In this document: one piece after another, positions 1 to 8,778 of the stretch
How positions within the stretch are numbered: position 1 is the stretch's first letter
Layout: every line of letters starts with the position of its first letter
Source: Opitutaceae bacterium
GTDB lineage: Bacteria > Verrucomicrobiota > Verrucomicrobiia > Opitutales > Opitutaceae
Assembly: GCA_016715765.1 (NCBI GenBank)
Contig: JADJZJ010000060.1
Location: 1 to 39,553 of the forward strand
Length of the DNA stretch: 39,553 nucleotides
Direction of reading: 5' to 3'
Program-made: the position numbers and the translations under genes
The notes under the pieces: model-generated
Database searches by the model: none
Seen by the model: only the letters and a program-made list of their open reading frames with translations
Told to the model about the DNA's origin: nothing

Positions 1-261
1 TTCCCCAACGGGACTACCTCAGGCAAAGAGGGCCTGATTCAAGCCGTGCTTAAGATGAGAATGGTCGGCCAGAGCGTGCGCGAGCGCTCGGTACTGATCG
101 AGGGCGACATTGCACTCATTTTCGGTACGGCCGATTTACGATTCGCCGATCCTGGCAAGGAAGATCGAGTGGCGTCGCTGCGCTACACGTCCATCTACGT
201 GAAGCGGAATGGTCAGTGGCGCATGCTCGCGCTACAGATGCAGCCGCGCACGAAGCAGTAG
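1..261 (+). CDS. NTF2-like / DUF4440-type protein, 3' end
   Basis: An open frame runs in from the window edge and stops at TAG/TAA region 259-261, so only the last 86 residues are present. The C-terminal pattern (a strand ending in YTSIYVKRNGQWRML followed by QMQPR) is the usual last strands of a SnoaL/DUF4440 NTF2-like fold, in which a Trp follows a short basic turn. Such proteins are small cone-shaped alpha+beta domains, often secreted or ligand-binding, and the family name does not fix a reaction. The 5' end and any signal peptide lie outside the window. The family call rests on pattern only; it is not part of the cell wall cluster that follows. Confidence 0.6.
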   Translation, partial: FPNGTTSGKEGLIQAVLKMRMVGQSVRERSVLIEGDIALIFGTADLRFADPGKEDRVASLRYTSIYVKRNGQWRMLALQMQPRTKQ

Positions 262-549
262 TAGTATCCGTGATTTCACGCTGGCGGGGGCGAATGGATT
301 TCCCGCGGATCACGCGGATCGACGCGGATGCCGAAGGTATTATCCGCGATCATCCGCGTGATCCGCGGGGAAGATTGCATTCAGGTCGACGGTTCGGGGG
401 CGTGACTGAGTCATGCTTGGGGTGTTTTGACCTCAGACTGGCGCCGGGTGGGGGAGGCCGGGTTTCTGACCGGTTGGGGCGGAAGCGGCCTATGTGCGCA
501 GATTGTGAATAAATTCCGTTATTTTTTACGTCTGGAAGCTTGACCTTGG
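262..549. other. Intergenic region with one inverted repeat and an AT-rich stretch
   Basis: No credible gene is seen between the NTF2-like gene and mraZ. The left part holds an inverted repeat (listed separately). The right part, 501-530, is an AT-rich island in otherwise GC-rich DNA just before the MraZ boxes and is the likely place of the dcw promoter, but no good -35/-10 pair could be assigned. Confidence 0.5.
301..371. repeat. Inverted repeat of CGCGGAT units
   Basis: The left arm (301-319) reads as GCGGAT units about 9 bases apart; the right arm (352-371) is its reverse complement with a single extra G. The 32-base loop contains further GCGGAT/ATCCGC units. This is the GC-rich version of the CACGGAT family found at 22839-23031 and 32811-33033. 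Confidence 0.75.
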
Positions 550-584
550 TGGGTAAAAATGGGTTGAAATGGGGCACTTTGGGG
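550..584 (+). promoter_or_regulatory. MraZ operator: four TGGG boxes with a 10-base period
   Basis: TGGG occurs at 550, 560, 570 and 580, exactly ten bases apart, directly upstream of the mraZ start chosen here. MraZ of Escherichia coli is known to bind direct TGGG repeats spaced by one helical turn ahead of its own gene and to repress the dcw operon. The matching motif, period and position support an autoregulatory operator. Four boxes are present, where three are commonly described. Confidence 0.8.
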
Positions 585-604
585 GACTTGGCGCCCCTAG
601 CCCC

Positions 605-1057
605 ATGTCGCAATCAACTCCACCGCTGTACACCGGCCTTTTCAGGCACACGCTGGACGACAAGAATCGGCTCACGATTCCGTCGGCGTGGCGGTTTGCG
701 CACGGGGAAAACGACACGTTCCTGGCGACCCCGCACCCGGACGGTTACATCGCGGTGCTGCCGCCCGCCGAGGTGGAGAAATTGCGCGCGAAGATCGCGG
801 CGATGGCGCTGAGCGACGGCGCCGGCCAGGACTTTGTCGCGCGGTTCTTCGCCCAGACCCACTCGCTGTGGTTCGACAAGGCGGGACGCATGAACCTGAG
901 CCCCGAGCTGCTGCAGCACGCGGGCGTGACCAAGGACGCCGTCCTCGTGGGCGGCCTCACCAAATTCAACATCTACACGCCGGCGCGCTGGACGCAGGTC
1001 GAGGCCCGCACCTCTGGCGAGAACTTCGGCGACCTCATGCGCCGGCTCGGCATCTAA
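605..1057 (+). CDS. mraZ: Transcriptional regulator MraZ
   Basis: 150 residues with two AbrB/SpoVT-like half-repeats: HTLDDKNRLTIPSAWR near the N terminus and a second copy containing FDKAGRMNLSPELL around residues 90-105. This is the standard MraZ plan and length. MraZ forms a ring that binds TGGG repeats and represses the dcw operon. An upstream in-frame ATG at 569 would start inside the TGGG array and add residues that MraZ proteins lack, so ATG 605 is preferred, although no strong Shine-Dalgarno is visible. It is the first gene of the cluster. Confidence 0.93.
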   Translation: MSQSTPPLYTGLFRHTLDDKNRLTIPSAWRFAHGENDTFLATPHPDGYIAVLPPAEVEKLRAKIAAMALSDGAGQDFVARFFAQTHSLWFDKAGRMNLSPELLQHAGVTKDAVLVGGLTKFNIYTPARWTQVEARTSGENFGDLMRRLGI

Positions 1058-1061
1058 CCCC

Positions 1062-1283
1062 ATGCACTACACCGCCAAAGTCTCCCCCTCGCGGCTGCCC
1101 CTGCGCAAGGTGGCGGCGGCCCTGCTGGCCAACCGTCAGTTCCCGGCCTGGATCGACGCCGCCGAGCCCGGCATGATGAACCCTCTCGCCGTCGTGATGC
1201 CCCGGGTGCGCGACAGTCTGGTCCTGCGGGTCGTCGCCAAGCGCCGGCCCCGGAGTTCGTCCGATGAGTGCCGCGAGCATTGA
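1062..1283 (+). CDS. Small unknown protein between mraZ and rsmH
   Basis: A 73-residue frame starts four bases after the mraZ stop and overlaps the rsmH start by 20 bases. It is basic (start MHYTAKVSPSRLPLRK; an Arg/Lys-rich C-terminal third) and has no recognisable domain, signal peptide or membrane segment. The tight packing suggests a real member of the operon: without it there would be a 206-base gap in an otherwise gap-free region. I do not recognise the family. It could also be a non-coding spacer with a chance frame in GC-rich DNA. Confidence 0.5.
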   Translation: MHYTAKVSPSRLPLRKVAAALLANRQFPAWIDAAEPGMMNPLAVVMPRVRDSLVLRVVAKRRPRSSSDECREH

Positions 1284-2217
1284 GTCTGTCCCCGCCATGA
1301 CGCCCGGCCACCAGCCCGTCCTCCTGCGCGAGGTGCTGGAGTACCTCTCACCGCGGGCGGGGGGGCGTTTTCTCGACTGCACCTTCGGCGGCGGCGGCCA
1401 CTCCCGCGCCCTGCTCGAAGCCGCGGCGGACGTCCACGTGACCGCCCTCGACCGCGACCCCGCGGCGTCGGACCGGGCGGCCGGCCTGCGCGAGGAATTC
1501 GGCGCGCGCTTCGAGCTCATCGACCTCGATTTCGGCCAGCTGGCGGAACTGCCCGCGGCGGAATACGACGGCATCCTCTTCGACCTCGGCGTCTCGTCCT
1601 TCCAGCTCGACGACGCGACCCGCGGCTTCTCCTTCCGGCAGGATGCGCCGGCCGACATGCGCATGGACCCGCGCCACGGCGTGCCGGCCTCGCGCTGGCT
1701 CGAGACGGCGACCGCCGAGATGCTCACGCGCGCCATCCGCGATTTCGGCGAGGAGTCCCACTGGCGCCGCGTCGTCCGCGCGATCACCGCGGCCCGCGGC
1801 ACCGGCGCCCTGGCCCGCACGGCCTCCCTTGCGGCGCTGATCGCCGAGGCCATTCCCGCCCGCGACCGGCACACGATGCGGATCCATCCCGCGACCCGGG
1901 CCTTCCAGGGCATCCGCATCGCGGTCAACGACGAGATCGGCGCCATCGAGCGCGCGCTCCCGGCCGCGTTCGCCCGGCTCAAGGCCGGCGGCGTGCTGGC
2001 GGTCATCAGCTTTCATTCGCTCGAGGACCGGCCGGTGAAGCAGTGCTTCCGCCGCCTCTGCGGCATGCCCGAGAGCGTGGACGACAACCGCCCGCAGGAC
2101 CTGCGCGTCCGCGTCGCCGAGCCGCTCACCCGCAAGCCCGTGACCCCCGGCGACCTCGAGATCGCCGCAAATCCCCGCAGCCGCTCCGCCAAGCTGCGCG
2201 TCCTGCGCAAACTTTAA
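1264..2217 (+). CDS. rsmH: 16S rRNA (cytosine(1402)-N4)-methyltransferase RsmH
   Basis: 317 residues, the usual family length. Near the N terminus is HQPVLLREVLEYL, then the SAM-binding loop FLDCTFGGGGHSRALLEA; further on FDLGVSSFQLDDATRGFSF and, near the C terminus, VISFHSLEDRPVK, all hallmark RsmH/MraW segments. The enzyme methylates N4 of C1402 in the ribosomal P site, and the gene lies after mraZ in most dcw clusters. ATG 1264 has a GGAG about nine bases upstream; ATG 1297, directly before the conserved HQPVLL, is an alternative start. Confidence 0.96.
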   Translation: MSAASIESVPAMTPGHQPVLLREVLEYLSPRAGGRFLDCTFGGGGHSRALLEAAADVHVTALDRDPAASDRAAGLREEFGARFELIDLDFGQLAELPAAEYDGILFDLGVSSFQLDDATRGFSFRQDAPADMRMDPRHGVPASRWLETATAEMLTRAIRDFGEESHWRRVVRAITAARGTGALARTASLAALIAEAIPARDRHTMRIHPATRAFQGIRIAVNDEIGAIERALPAAFARLKAGGVLAVISFHSLEDRPVKQCFRRLCGMPESVDDNRPQDLRVRVAEPLTRKPVTPGDLEIAANPRSRSAKLRVLRKL

Positions 2218-2243
2218 CCCGCCCGCCGTCCGCGTCTGCCCCC

Positions 2244-2633
2244 ATGAAAAAATCCGAGACCCATGCCTTCGTGAACCAATTGCTCGTTTACACCCTCGTG
2301 GTGATCGGGTTCAGCGGTTCCATCGGCCTGGGGACCGTGTGGCTGCGCCACCAGATCTCGCTCAGCGCGAACGCCACGAAGCAGCTCGAGGCCCGGCTCA
2401 ACGAGGTCAAGCGGCACATTCTCGAGAAAAATGCCGAGATCGAGAAGGCGCAGAGCCCCGCGATGCTGGAATATCTCAATGAACAGATGAAGCTCGGCCT
2501 GCAGCCGCCTTCGCCGCAGCAGGTGCAGCATATCGCGGGCGACCCCGTGCAACTGCTCGCCGCCAAGCGCAACCGCGGGCTTTTCCCGGACGAGCCGGTG
2601 GCCGTTTCCTTTCAGGTGGCCCTGAAGCGCTGA
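2244..2633 (+). CDS. FtsL-like cell division protein
   Basis: 129 residues: a short cytoplasmic start, one hydrophobic segment at about residues 12-32, then a charged helix with heptad character (QLEARLNEVKRHILEKNAEI) in the periplasm. This single-pass plus coiled-coil build and the position between rsmH and ftsI are those of FtsL, which joins FtsQ and FtsB to activate FtsWI. Sequence conservation in FtsL is very low, so the call rests on topology and context. A C-terminal region of about 40 residues rich in Gln and Pro follows the coiled coil. Confidence 0.65.
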   Translation: MKKSETHAFVNQLLVYTLVVIGFSGSIGLGTVWLRHQISLSANATKQLEARLNEVKRHILEKNAEIEKAQSPAMLEYLNEQMKLGLQPPSPQQVQHIAGDPVQLLAAKRNRGLFPDEPVAVSFQVALKR

Positions 2634-2637
2634 CACC

Positions 2638-4575
2638 ATGTCCAAGGGCTTTGCCTCGAACTTCCGCCTATTCCTCATCGCAGCCGTCATCGGAAGCTGC
2701 CTGACCGGGGTCGGCGTCCGCCTGGTCTTCCTGCACGTCATCAACCGGGCCGAGCACCTCGACCGCATCGACAAGGTCCGCCGGCAGATCATCGTCGAGA
2801 ATGCGCGCCGCGGCGACATCGTCGACGCCAACGGCCACCTGCTCGCGACGAGCCGCTCGCTGATCGTGCTGGGCGTGGATCCCCAGACGCTGCGCCCCGA
2901 GGACGAGGCCAAGTGGCCGCGCCTCGCGACCCTGCTCAACCGCCCGCTGCCGGAACTGCGCACCATTTTCCTGACCAAGACCCGGCCGGAGTCCACCCCC
3001 CCGGCGGCCGTGGCGGCCGCCCGGGACGCCGAGCCCAGCGCACCGCCCCTGGTCTTCAATTTCACCCCCGGTGCGGCAGTCCCGTCCACCACCGCACCCG
3101 TCGATGACACGGTGGTGGATGAGGAAACCGACGAGAACGGCCGCCGCCCGATCCGCTGGGCCAAGCTCAGCGAAGGGGTGGAGGAGTCCGTCTACGAGCA
3201 GATCGAGCAGCTTGGCATCAAGGGCGTCTACGGCACCCGCGTGTACCGCCGCGCCTATCCCAACAACACGCTGGCCGCGCACATTGTCGGCTACGTGAAC
3301 AAGGCCGGCGAACCCGCCAGCGGCGTCGAGGCCTACGCCGACTTCTATCTCCGCGGCCAGAACGGCTGGCGCGAGAGCGAGCGTGACGGCCGCCGCCGCG
3401 AACTCGCGCAGTTCCGCACGCGCGAGGTGAAGCCGGTGGACGGTTTTCACGTCAAGCTCTCGATCGACACCGTCGTCCAGCACAAGGTCGAGGAGGAGCT
3501 GGAGCACATCGTGAAGGACTTCGCGCCCGCCAAGGCCACCATCATCGTCAGCGACGCCCGCACCGGCTTCGTGCTCGGGCTGGGCAACTATCCGTCGTTC
3601 GACCTCAACGACTTCGGCCGCGCCCCGCTCGATGTGCAGCGCAATGTCGCCATCACCGACCAGCTCGATCCCGGTTCCACCTTCAAGATCGTCGCCGCCG
3701 CCGGCGCGCTCAACGACGGCCTCGTCACGCCGGGCGACCGGTTCGACTGCTCGCTCGTGTCCATCGAATACCGGGGCAAGCCCCGGCGCTTCATGCCGGA
3801 CGACCACCATTACGACCACCTGCTGACCGTCTCCGAGATCATCAGCCGCTCCAGCAACATCGGCGCCGCCCAGCTTGGCATGAAGCTCGGCGAGCAGCGC
3901 CTCTACGACTACGCCCGCGCCTTCGGTTTCGGCGAGAAGTCCGGTTTCCCCTTCGGCGGCGAGATTTCCGGCCAGCTCAACACCCCGGACAAGTGGAGCG
4001 GCCTGGAGATCACCCGCATCCCCGCCGGCTACAGCATCTCGGCCACGCCGCTGCAGATTCACTACGGCATGGCCACCATCGCCAGCGGCGGCCTCCTCCT
4101 CCGCCCGCAGGTGATCCGCGAGATCAGCGATTCGTCCGGCGAGGTGGTCTACCGCTTCGACACCGTCTCCAAGCGCCGCGTCATCAGCGAGCGCACGGCG
4201 CTGGCCATGTCCCGGATGCTGCAGGGCGTCGTCCGCAAGGGCGAGGGCACGGCGGTCGAGGCCGCCATCCCCGGCTACGAGGTCGCGGGCAAGACCGGCA
4301 CCGCGCAGAAAATCATCAACGGCCGGTATTCCACGAAGAACCACGTCGGCTCCTTCGTCGGCTTCTTCCCGGCCAGCCGCCCGCAGCTCGTCATCACCGT
4401 GATCGTGGACGATCCCCGCGTGCCGAAGGAAAAGGGCGGCATCGGCTACGGCCGCGTCGTCGCCGCCCCTTCGTTCAAGCGCCTCGGCGAACAGCTCAAG
4501 CAGTATCTCGACATCAAGCCGGTGGACTATTCCGCCGGCACCCGGCTGGTGGCCATGGAAGGAGGCCGCCGGTGA
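2638..4575 (+). CDS. ftsI: Septal peptidoglycan transpeptidase FtsI (class B PBP)
   Basis: 645 residues with an N-terminal membrane anchor (about 10-32), a PBP dimerisation domain, and a transpeptidase domain with the three active-site motifs: S347-T-F-K, S405-S-N and K552-T-G. It cross-links stem peptides at the division septum in partnership with FtsW. A Pro/Ala-rich stretch with acidic residues at about 120-170 (TRPESTPPAAVAAARDAE) is inserted in the dimerisation domain and is not a usual part of FtsI. Four bases separate it from the ftsL-like gene. The end carries GGAGG, which can serve as ribosome binding site for murE. No PASTA repeats are present. Confidence 0.95.
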   Translation: MSKGFASNFRLFLIAAVIGSCLTGVGVRLVFLHVINRAEHLDRIDKVRRQIIVENARRGDIVDANGHLLATSRSLIVLGVDPQTLRPEDEAKWPRLATLLNRPLPELRTIFLTKTRPESTPPAAVAAARDAEPSAPPLVFNFTPGAAVPSTTAPVDDTVVDEETDENGRRPIRWAKLSEGVEESVYEQIEQLGIKGVYGTRVYRRAYPNNTLAAHIVGYVNKAGEPASGVEAYADFYLRGQNGWRESERDGRRRELAQFRTREVKPVDGFHVKLSIDTVVQHKVEEELEHIVKDFAPAKATIIVSDARTGFVLGLGNYPSFDLNDFGRAPLDVQRNVAITDQLDPGSTFKIVAAAGALNDGLVTPGDRFDCSLVSIEYRGKPRRFMPDDHHYDHLLTVSEIISRSSNIGAAQLGMKLGEQRLYDYARAFGFGEKSGFPFGGEISGQLNTPDKWSGLEITRIPAGYSISATPLQIHYGMATIASGGLLLRPQVIREISDSSGEVVYRFDTVSKRRVISERTALAMSRMLQGVVRKGEGTAVEAAIPGYEVAGKTGTAQKIINGRYSTKNHVGSFVGFFPASRPQLVITVIVDDPRVPKEKGGIGYGRVVAAPSFKRLGEQLKQYLDIKPVDYSAGTRLVAMEGGRR

Positions 4576-4676
4576 TCGGTTACCTGACCCAGGATTATTC
4601 GCTCATCCACGCCTTCGCGCCGCGCGCCGCGCGCCGGACGCGACAGGAAAACCATGTCCGCAACCGCGTTTTCAAA

Positions 4677-6161
4677 ATGGCTCCCAAAATTTCCGACTAC
4701 TTCGCCGAGGAGGAGATCGTCGCCGTCAAGGGGTCCCTTGACCGCCCGATCTCCGGCCTCGTGATGGACAGCCGCCGGGTCGTGCCGGGCACGCTCTTCT
4801 TCGCCCTGCCCGGATTGCGGGCCGACGGCGCCACGTTCGTGGACGAGGCCATCGCGCGCGGCGCGGTCGGCATCGTCACCAACCGCCTCCCGACCGCCGC
4901 CCCGGCGCGGGTGACCTTCATCCAGGTGGCCGATCCCCGGGCCACGCTCGCCCGCGTGGCGCAGCGGTACTACAAGTTCCCGGACCGCGAACTCGGCGTC
5001 ATCGGCGTGACCGGCACCAACGGCAAGACCACCGTCACCCACCTCATCAAGCACTTCCTCGACGGCGACCGCCGGGTCGGCCTCATCGGCACCATCAATT
5101 ACGACCTCGGTGCCCGCACGGTGCCGTCGTTCCGCACCACGCCCGAGTCCGTGGACATCTTCGGCATGATGGCGCAGATGCGCGATGCCGGCTGCCATCA
5201 GGCCGTGATGGAAGTGAGCTCGCACGGCATCGACCAGCAGCGCGTGCTCGGGCTGCAGTTCGGCGTCGCGGTCTTCACCAATCTCACCCGCGACCACCTC
5301 GACTACCACAAGACCCTCGAGGCCTATTTCGCGGTCAAGACCCGGCTCTTCAATGGCGGGACCGGCAGCGCGCCGAAGGTCGCGGTCGTCAATCTTGACG
5401 ATCCCTACGGCGAAAAGCTCGCGGCCGCGATGCCGGCCGGCGTGAGGTCGGTCACCTTCGGCGAAAATCCCAAGGCGATCGTCCGCGCGGAACAGGTCAA
5501 CCTCGGCTTCAAGAACAGCACCTTCCGCCTCGTATGGCCGCAGGGCGAGCTGAACGTCGATTCGCCGCTCATCGGCCGCTACAACGTGAGCAACCTGCTG
5601 GCCGCGATCGCCACGGCGTGGAGCCTCGGCCGCGATCCCGCGGTGTTCCTCACGCGCCTCAAGGCCTTCCGCGGCGTCCCCGGGCGCATGGAGCGCATCG
5701 AGGAGGGCCAGCCCTTCAACGTGCTCGTGGACTACGCGCACACCGACGACGCCCTGCACAACGCCCTCGGCATGCTGCGCGCCATCACGCCCGGGCGTCT
5801 CTTTGTCGTCTTCGGCTGCGGCGGCAACCGCGACCGGACGAAGCGTCCGCTCATGGTGAAGGCCGTGCAGGCCGCCGCCGATTTTGCCTTCGCCACCGCC
5901 GACAACCCCCGCAGCGAGGCGCTCGCGCGGATCTTCGACGACATGCGGTCGGGCGTCACCGCGCCGGACAAGATCACCTGGATCGATGACCGCCGCCGCG
6001 CCATCAGCCTCGCCCTCGATGCCTGCAAGCCCGGCGACAGCCTGCTCATCGCCGGCAAGGGCCATGAAAGCTACCAGGAATTCGCCGACACCGTGAGTCC
6101 CTTCGACGACCGTCAGGTCGTGCGGGAACTCATCGGCATCAAGGCGATCAAGTCAGGATGA
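4677..6161 (+). CDS. murE: UDP-MurNAc-L-Ala-D-Glu:meso-diaminopimelate ligase MurE
   Basis: 494 residues from ATG 4677. ATP loop GVTGTNGKTT lies at about 109-118 and the substrate motif DNPR at about 409-412; DNPR is the signature of meso-diaminopimelate-adding MurE, in contrast to lysine-type enzymes. It adds the third stem residue in the cytoplasm. The start is ambiguous: GTG 4572 overlaps the ftsI stop (GTGA) and follows an excellent GGAGG at 4561-4565, which would add 35 residues; ATG 4677 fits family length and alignment but lacks a clear ribosome site. The end overlaps murF by four bases (ATGA). Confidence 0.94.
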   Translation: MAPKISDYFAEEEIVAVKGSLDRPISGLVMDSRRVVPGTLFFALPGLRADGATFVDEAIARGAVGIVTNRLPTAAPARVTFIQVADPRATLARVAQRYYKFPDRELGVIGVTGTNGKTTVTHLIKHFLDGDRRVGLIGTINYDLGARTVPSFRTTPESVDIFGMMAQMRDAGCHQAVMEVSSHGIDQQRVLGLQFGVAVFTNLTRDHLDYHKTLEAYFAVKTRLFNGGTGSAPKVAVVNLDDPYGEKLAAAMPAGVRSVTFGENPKAIVRAEQVNLGFKNSTFRLVWPQGELNVDSPLIGRYNVSNLLAAIATAWSLGRDPAVFLTRLKAFRGVPGRMERIEEGQPFNVLVDYAHTDDALHNALGMLRAITPGRLFVVFGCGGNRDRTKRPLMVKAVQAAADFAFATADNPRSEALARIFDDMRSGVTAPDKITWIDDRRRAISLALDACKPGDSLLIAGKGHESYQEFADTVSPFDDRQVVRELIGIKAIKSG

Positions 6162-7663
6162 GCGTATTTTCTTCCAGTGAATTGGCCGAATGGACCGGTG
6201 GGCGCTGGACGGCGACCCCGGTCGCGCCGTTGGCCGGGTTCACGATGGACAGCCGGCAGCTCCGCGCCGGGGAGGTCTTTGTCGCCATCCGGACCGCGCA
6301 GCGCGACGGCCACGACTTCCTCGCCGCGGCCCAGGCCGCCGGCGCCTCCGCCGCGATCGTCGCGACGCCGCAGCCCGCGCTGGCGCTCCCGCAGCTGGTG
6401 GTGGCCGATCCCCTCACGGCGTTGCAGGTCATCGCGCGGACCCACCGCCGGGCCTTCACCGGCCCCGTCGTGGGCATTTCCGGCAGCGCGGGCAAGACCT
6501 CGACCAAGAATCTGCTGGCCCTGCTGCTGGGTGGCGAAGCCGGCGGCGTCCTCGCCACCGCGGGCAACCTGAACAACCACCTCGGCGTCCCGCTCACGCT
6601 CACCCGGCTCGATCCCGCCGTGCACAAGTGCGCCGTGGTCGAGGCGGGGATCAGCGCCCCCGGCGAAATGGCGCCGCTCGCGGCCATGATCGAGCCGGAT
6701 GTCGCGATCAACACCCTCGTGGCGGCGGCCCACACCGCGGAACTCGGCGGCCTCGAGGGCGTGGCGCGCGAGAAGGCCATCCTCCCGGCGGCGGTGCGCG
6801 AGGCGGGCGTGGCGATTTTTCCCCGGTCGAGCGCCGAGTTCCCGGCGTTTCGCGACCTGGGCGTGCGCCGGATGATCATCGAGCGCGCTGAGGTCATCCG
6901 ACCCGAGTCGCCGCCGTCGGACCGCATTTATTTCACCGTCACCCACCGGGATGACACCACCGCCGTGGCCGTGGCCTACGGACTCCCGCCGCCGCTGGTG
7001 TTCACGCTCCGCCGGGTGAGCGACGGCATGGCCCAGAATGCCGTGCTGGCGATCTGCGCCGCCCTCTGGCTCGGCGTGCCGCACGCACGGATCCAATCGC
7101 GCCTCTCCGGCTGGCAGCCCGCGGCGCTGCGCGGCGAGATCCGGCGCGAGGGGAACCGGCTGCTCTATCTCGACTGCTACAACGCCAACCCGGCCTCGAT
7201 GGCCGATGCGCTGTCGGCTTTCCAGGCGATCGCGCCCGCGGGTCAGCCGCGGCTGTACGTGCTCGGTTGCATGGAGGAACTCGGGCCCGACAGCGCGACC
7301 CACCACCATATGCTCGGCCGTTCGCTGGGGCTGCGGCCCGGCGACCGCCTCTTCGTGATCGGCGACCAGGCGAATGCCGTTTGCGCCGGCGTGCTCGAGA
7401 ACGGCGATTTTACCCGTCAGCTGCAGATCGTTTCGACGCTTGAGCCCGTGGCCGCGTCCCTCGCGGGGTGGACCGGCGCCGTGTTCGTCAAGGGCAGCCG
7501 CAAGTACCGGTTGGAAACGATCCTGGAGAACCAACTGGCCGCGGCCGCGCCGGCGCGGAGCGCGCCCCCAAATCCGGGGGGGGGGGGCCCCCGGGGGGGG
7601 CGGGGGGGGGTCCGGGGGGCCAGGGGGGGGGGGGGGGGGGGGGGGGGGCGGCGAACCCCTCCC
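6158..7663 (+). CDS. murF: UDP-MurNAc-tripeptide:D-Ala-D-Ala ligase MurF (3' end disturbed)
   Basis: Starts in an ATGA overlap with murE. Mur ligase features include GISGSAGKTSTKN (loop at about 107-118), a central domain with LYLDCYNANPASM, and a C-terminal domain that should finish near SRKYRLETI at about residue 455. The enzyme adds D-Ala-D-Ala to the UDP-tripeptide. No stop codon follows: the frame enters a G-rich low-complexity stretch (7576-7650) and runs straight into mraY, giving an apparent 872-residue fusion. The real stop probably lies in DNA misread within that stretch, so the end given here is only the base before mraY. The last 60 or so residues (mostly Gly, Arg) should not be trusted. 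Confidence 0.88.
7576..7650. other. Low-complexity G tract (G12, G8, G9, G6, G26)
   Basis: A run of guanines broken by a few C, T and A ends with 26 consecutive G at 7623-7648. Nothing else in the window looks like it. Such tracts are typical of dark-cycle base calls in two-colour sequencing or of a collapsed assembly gap, and it sits precisely where murF should stop and mraY should begin. A real phase-variable tract between two essential genes is much less likely. Confidence 0.75.
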
Positions 7664-8776
7664 ATGCTGAGCTACCTCGCCGACTACGAGCACTACTTCG
7701 GACCGCTGCGGCTGCTGCGGTACCTCAGCGTGCGCGCCGTCCTCGGGGCGGGCACCGCGCTGTGCATCGGCTTCATCATTTCGCCGTGGCTCATCGCGCG
7801 GTTCCGCGCCCTGAAGTTCGGCCAGCATTACGACGACGACCGCACGGGCGACCTCGCGCACCGCTTCGACAAGAAGAACACGCCCACGATGGGCGGGCTG
7901 ATCATCTTTCTTTCCGTCTTCATCAGCACGGCCCTGTGCGCGACCCCCAACGTCTGGGTGATCGTGAGCCTGTTCGTCTACACCGCCCTGACCGCCGCCG
8001 GCTGGCGCGACGACTACCTGAAGGTTGTCCATCGCAACCGGGACGGCATCAAGTCCGCGGAGAAGATCGCCTGGCAGTCCTTCGCGACGCTCGTCGCGCT
8101 GGGCGTGCTGCTCTGGCATCCGGTGAGCGCCGCCAAGATCCGCGAGTTGTGGGTGCCGTTCTTCAAGACCGCCGTCATCGCGCACATGCCGTGGTGGATG
8201 CTGCTGGTGCTCATTTACCTCTGGATCGTGGGCTTCAGCAACGCGATCAACCTCACCGACGGCCTCGACGGCCTGGCCGTGGGCTGCACGATCTCGGTGG
8301 CGCTGGTGTTCGGCATCATGGCCTACGCCGCGGGCAACATCCGCATCGCCGACTATCTGCTCATCAGCTACGTGCCCGGAGTCGGCGAACTGACCGTCGT
8401 GTGCGCCGCGCTGATCGGGGCGTGCATGTCCTTCCTCTGGTACAACTCGCACCCGGCCGAGGTGTTCATGGGCGACACCGGTTCGCTCGCGCTCGGCGGG
8501 CTGATCGGCGTGATGGCCTTCATGATCCACCAGCCCGTGACGCTCATCATCGTGGGCGGCGTGTTCGTGATGGAGGCGCTGTCCGTGATCATCCAGGTCG
8601 GCAACTTCAAGTACACGCGGCTCCGCTACGGGGTCGGGCGGCGCTTCTTCCTCATGGCGCCGATCCATCACCATTTCCAGAAACTCGGCTGGCCCGAGTC
8701 CAAGGTCGTCCTTCGCTTCTGGGTGCTGTCGCTCGGCTTCGCCCTCGCCGGGCTCGCGACCCTCAAGATCCGCTGA
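7664..8776 (+). CDS. mraY: Phospho-MurNAc-pentapeptide transferase MraY
   Basis: 370 residues from ATG 7664, which begins with the family's usual start (MLSYLADYEHYFGPLRLLRY). About ten hydrophobic segments are visible. Conserved cytoplasmic motifs are NLTDGLDGLAVG and MGDTGSLALGG, with a C-terminal PIHHHFQKLGWPESKVV; these hold the catalytic Asp residues and the His cluster. MraY transfers phospho-MurNAc-pentapeptide to undecaprenyl phosphate, giving lipid I in the inner membrane. The frame is open upstream into murF only because of the G tract; the N-terminal match shows that MraY is a separate protein. Its ribosome site cannot be judged. Two bases separate it from murD. Confidence 0.95.
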   Translation: MLSYLADYEHYFGPLRLLRYLSVRAVLGAGTALCIGFIISPWLIARFRALKFGQHYDDDRTGDLAHRFDKKNTPTMGGLIIFLSVFISTALCATPNVWVIVSLFVYTALTAAGWRDDYLKVVHRNRDGIKSAEKIAWQSFATLVALGVLLWHPVSAAKIRELWVPFFKTAVIAHMPWWMLLVLIYLWIVGFSNAINLTDGLDGLAVGCTISVALVFGIMAYAAGNIRIADYLLISYVPGVGELTVVCAALIGACMSFLWYNSHPAEVFMGDTGSLALGGLIGVMAFMIHQPVTLIIVGGVFVMEALSVIIQVGNFKYTRLRYGVGRRFFLMAPIHHHFQKLGWPESKVVLRFWVLSLGFALAGLATLKIR

Positions 8777-8778
8777 TC

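Noticed and set aside
569..604. Upstream in-frame ATG for mraZ
   Set aside because: It lies inside the TGGG operator and adds residues foreign to MraZ.
6113..8674. Very long antisense open frame opposite murF-mraY (and similar ones opposite ftsI, murE and ftsZ)
   Set aside because: GC-rich codon use leaves opposite frames open; the products are low-complexity Arg/His/Ala/Gly sequences without domains.
6158..8776. A genuine MurF-MraY fusion protein
   Set aside because: The joint consists only of G runs and the mraY part begins with a normal MraY N terminus.
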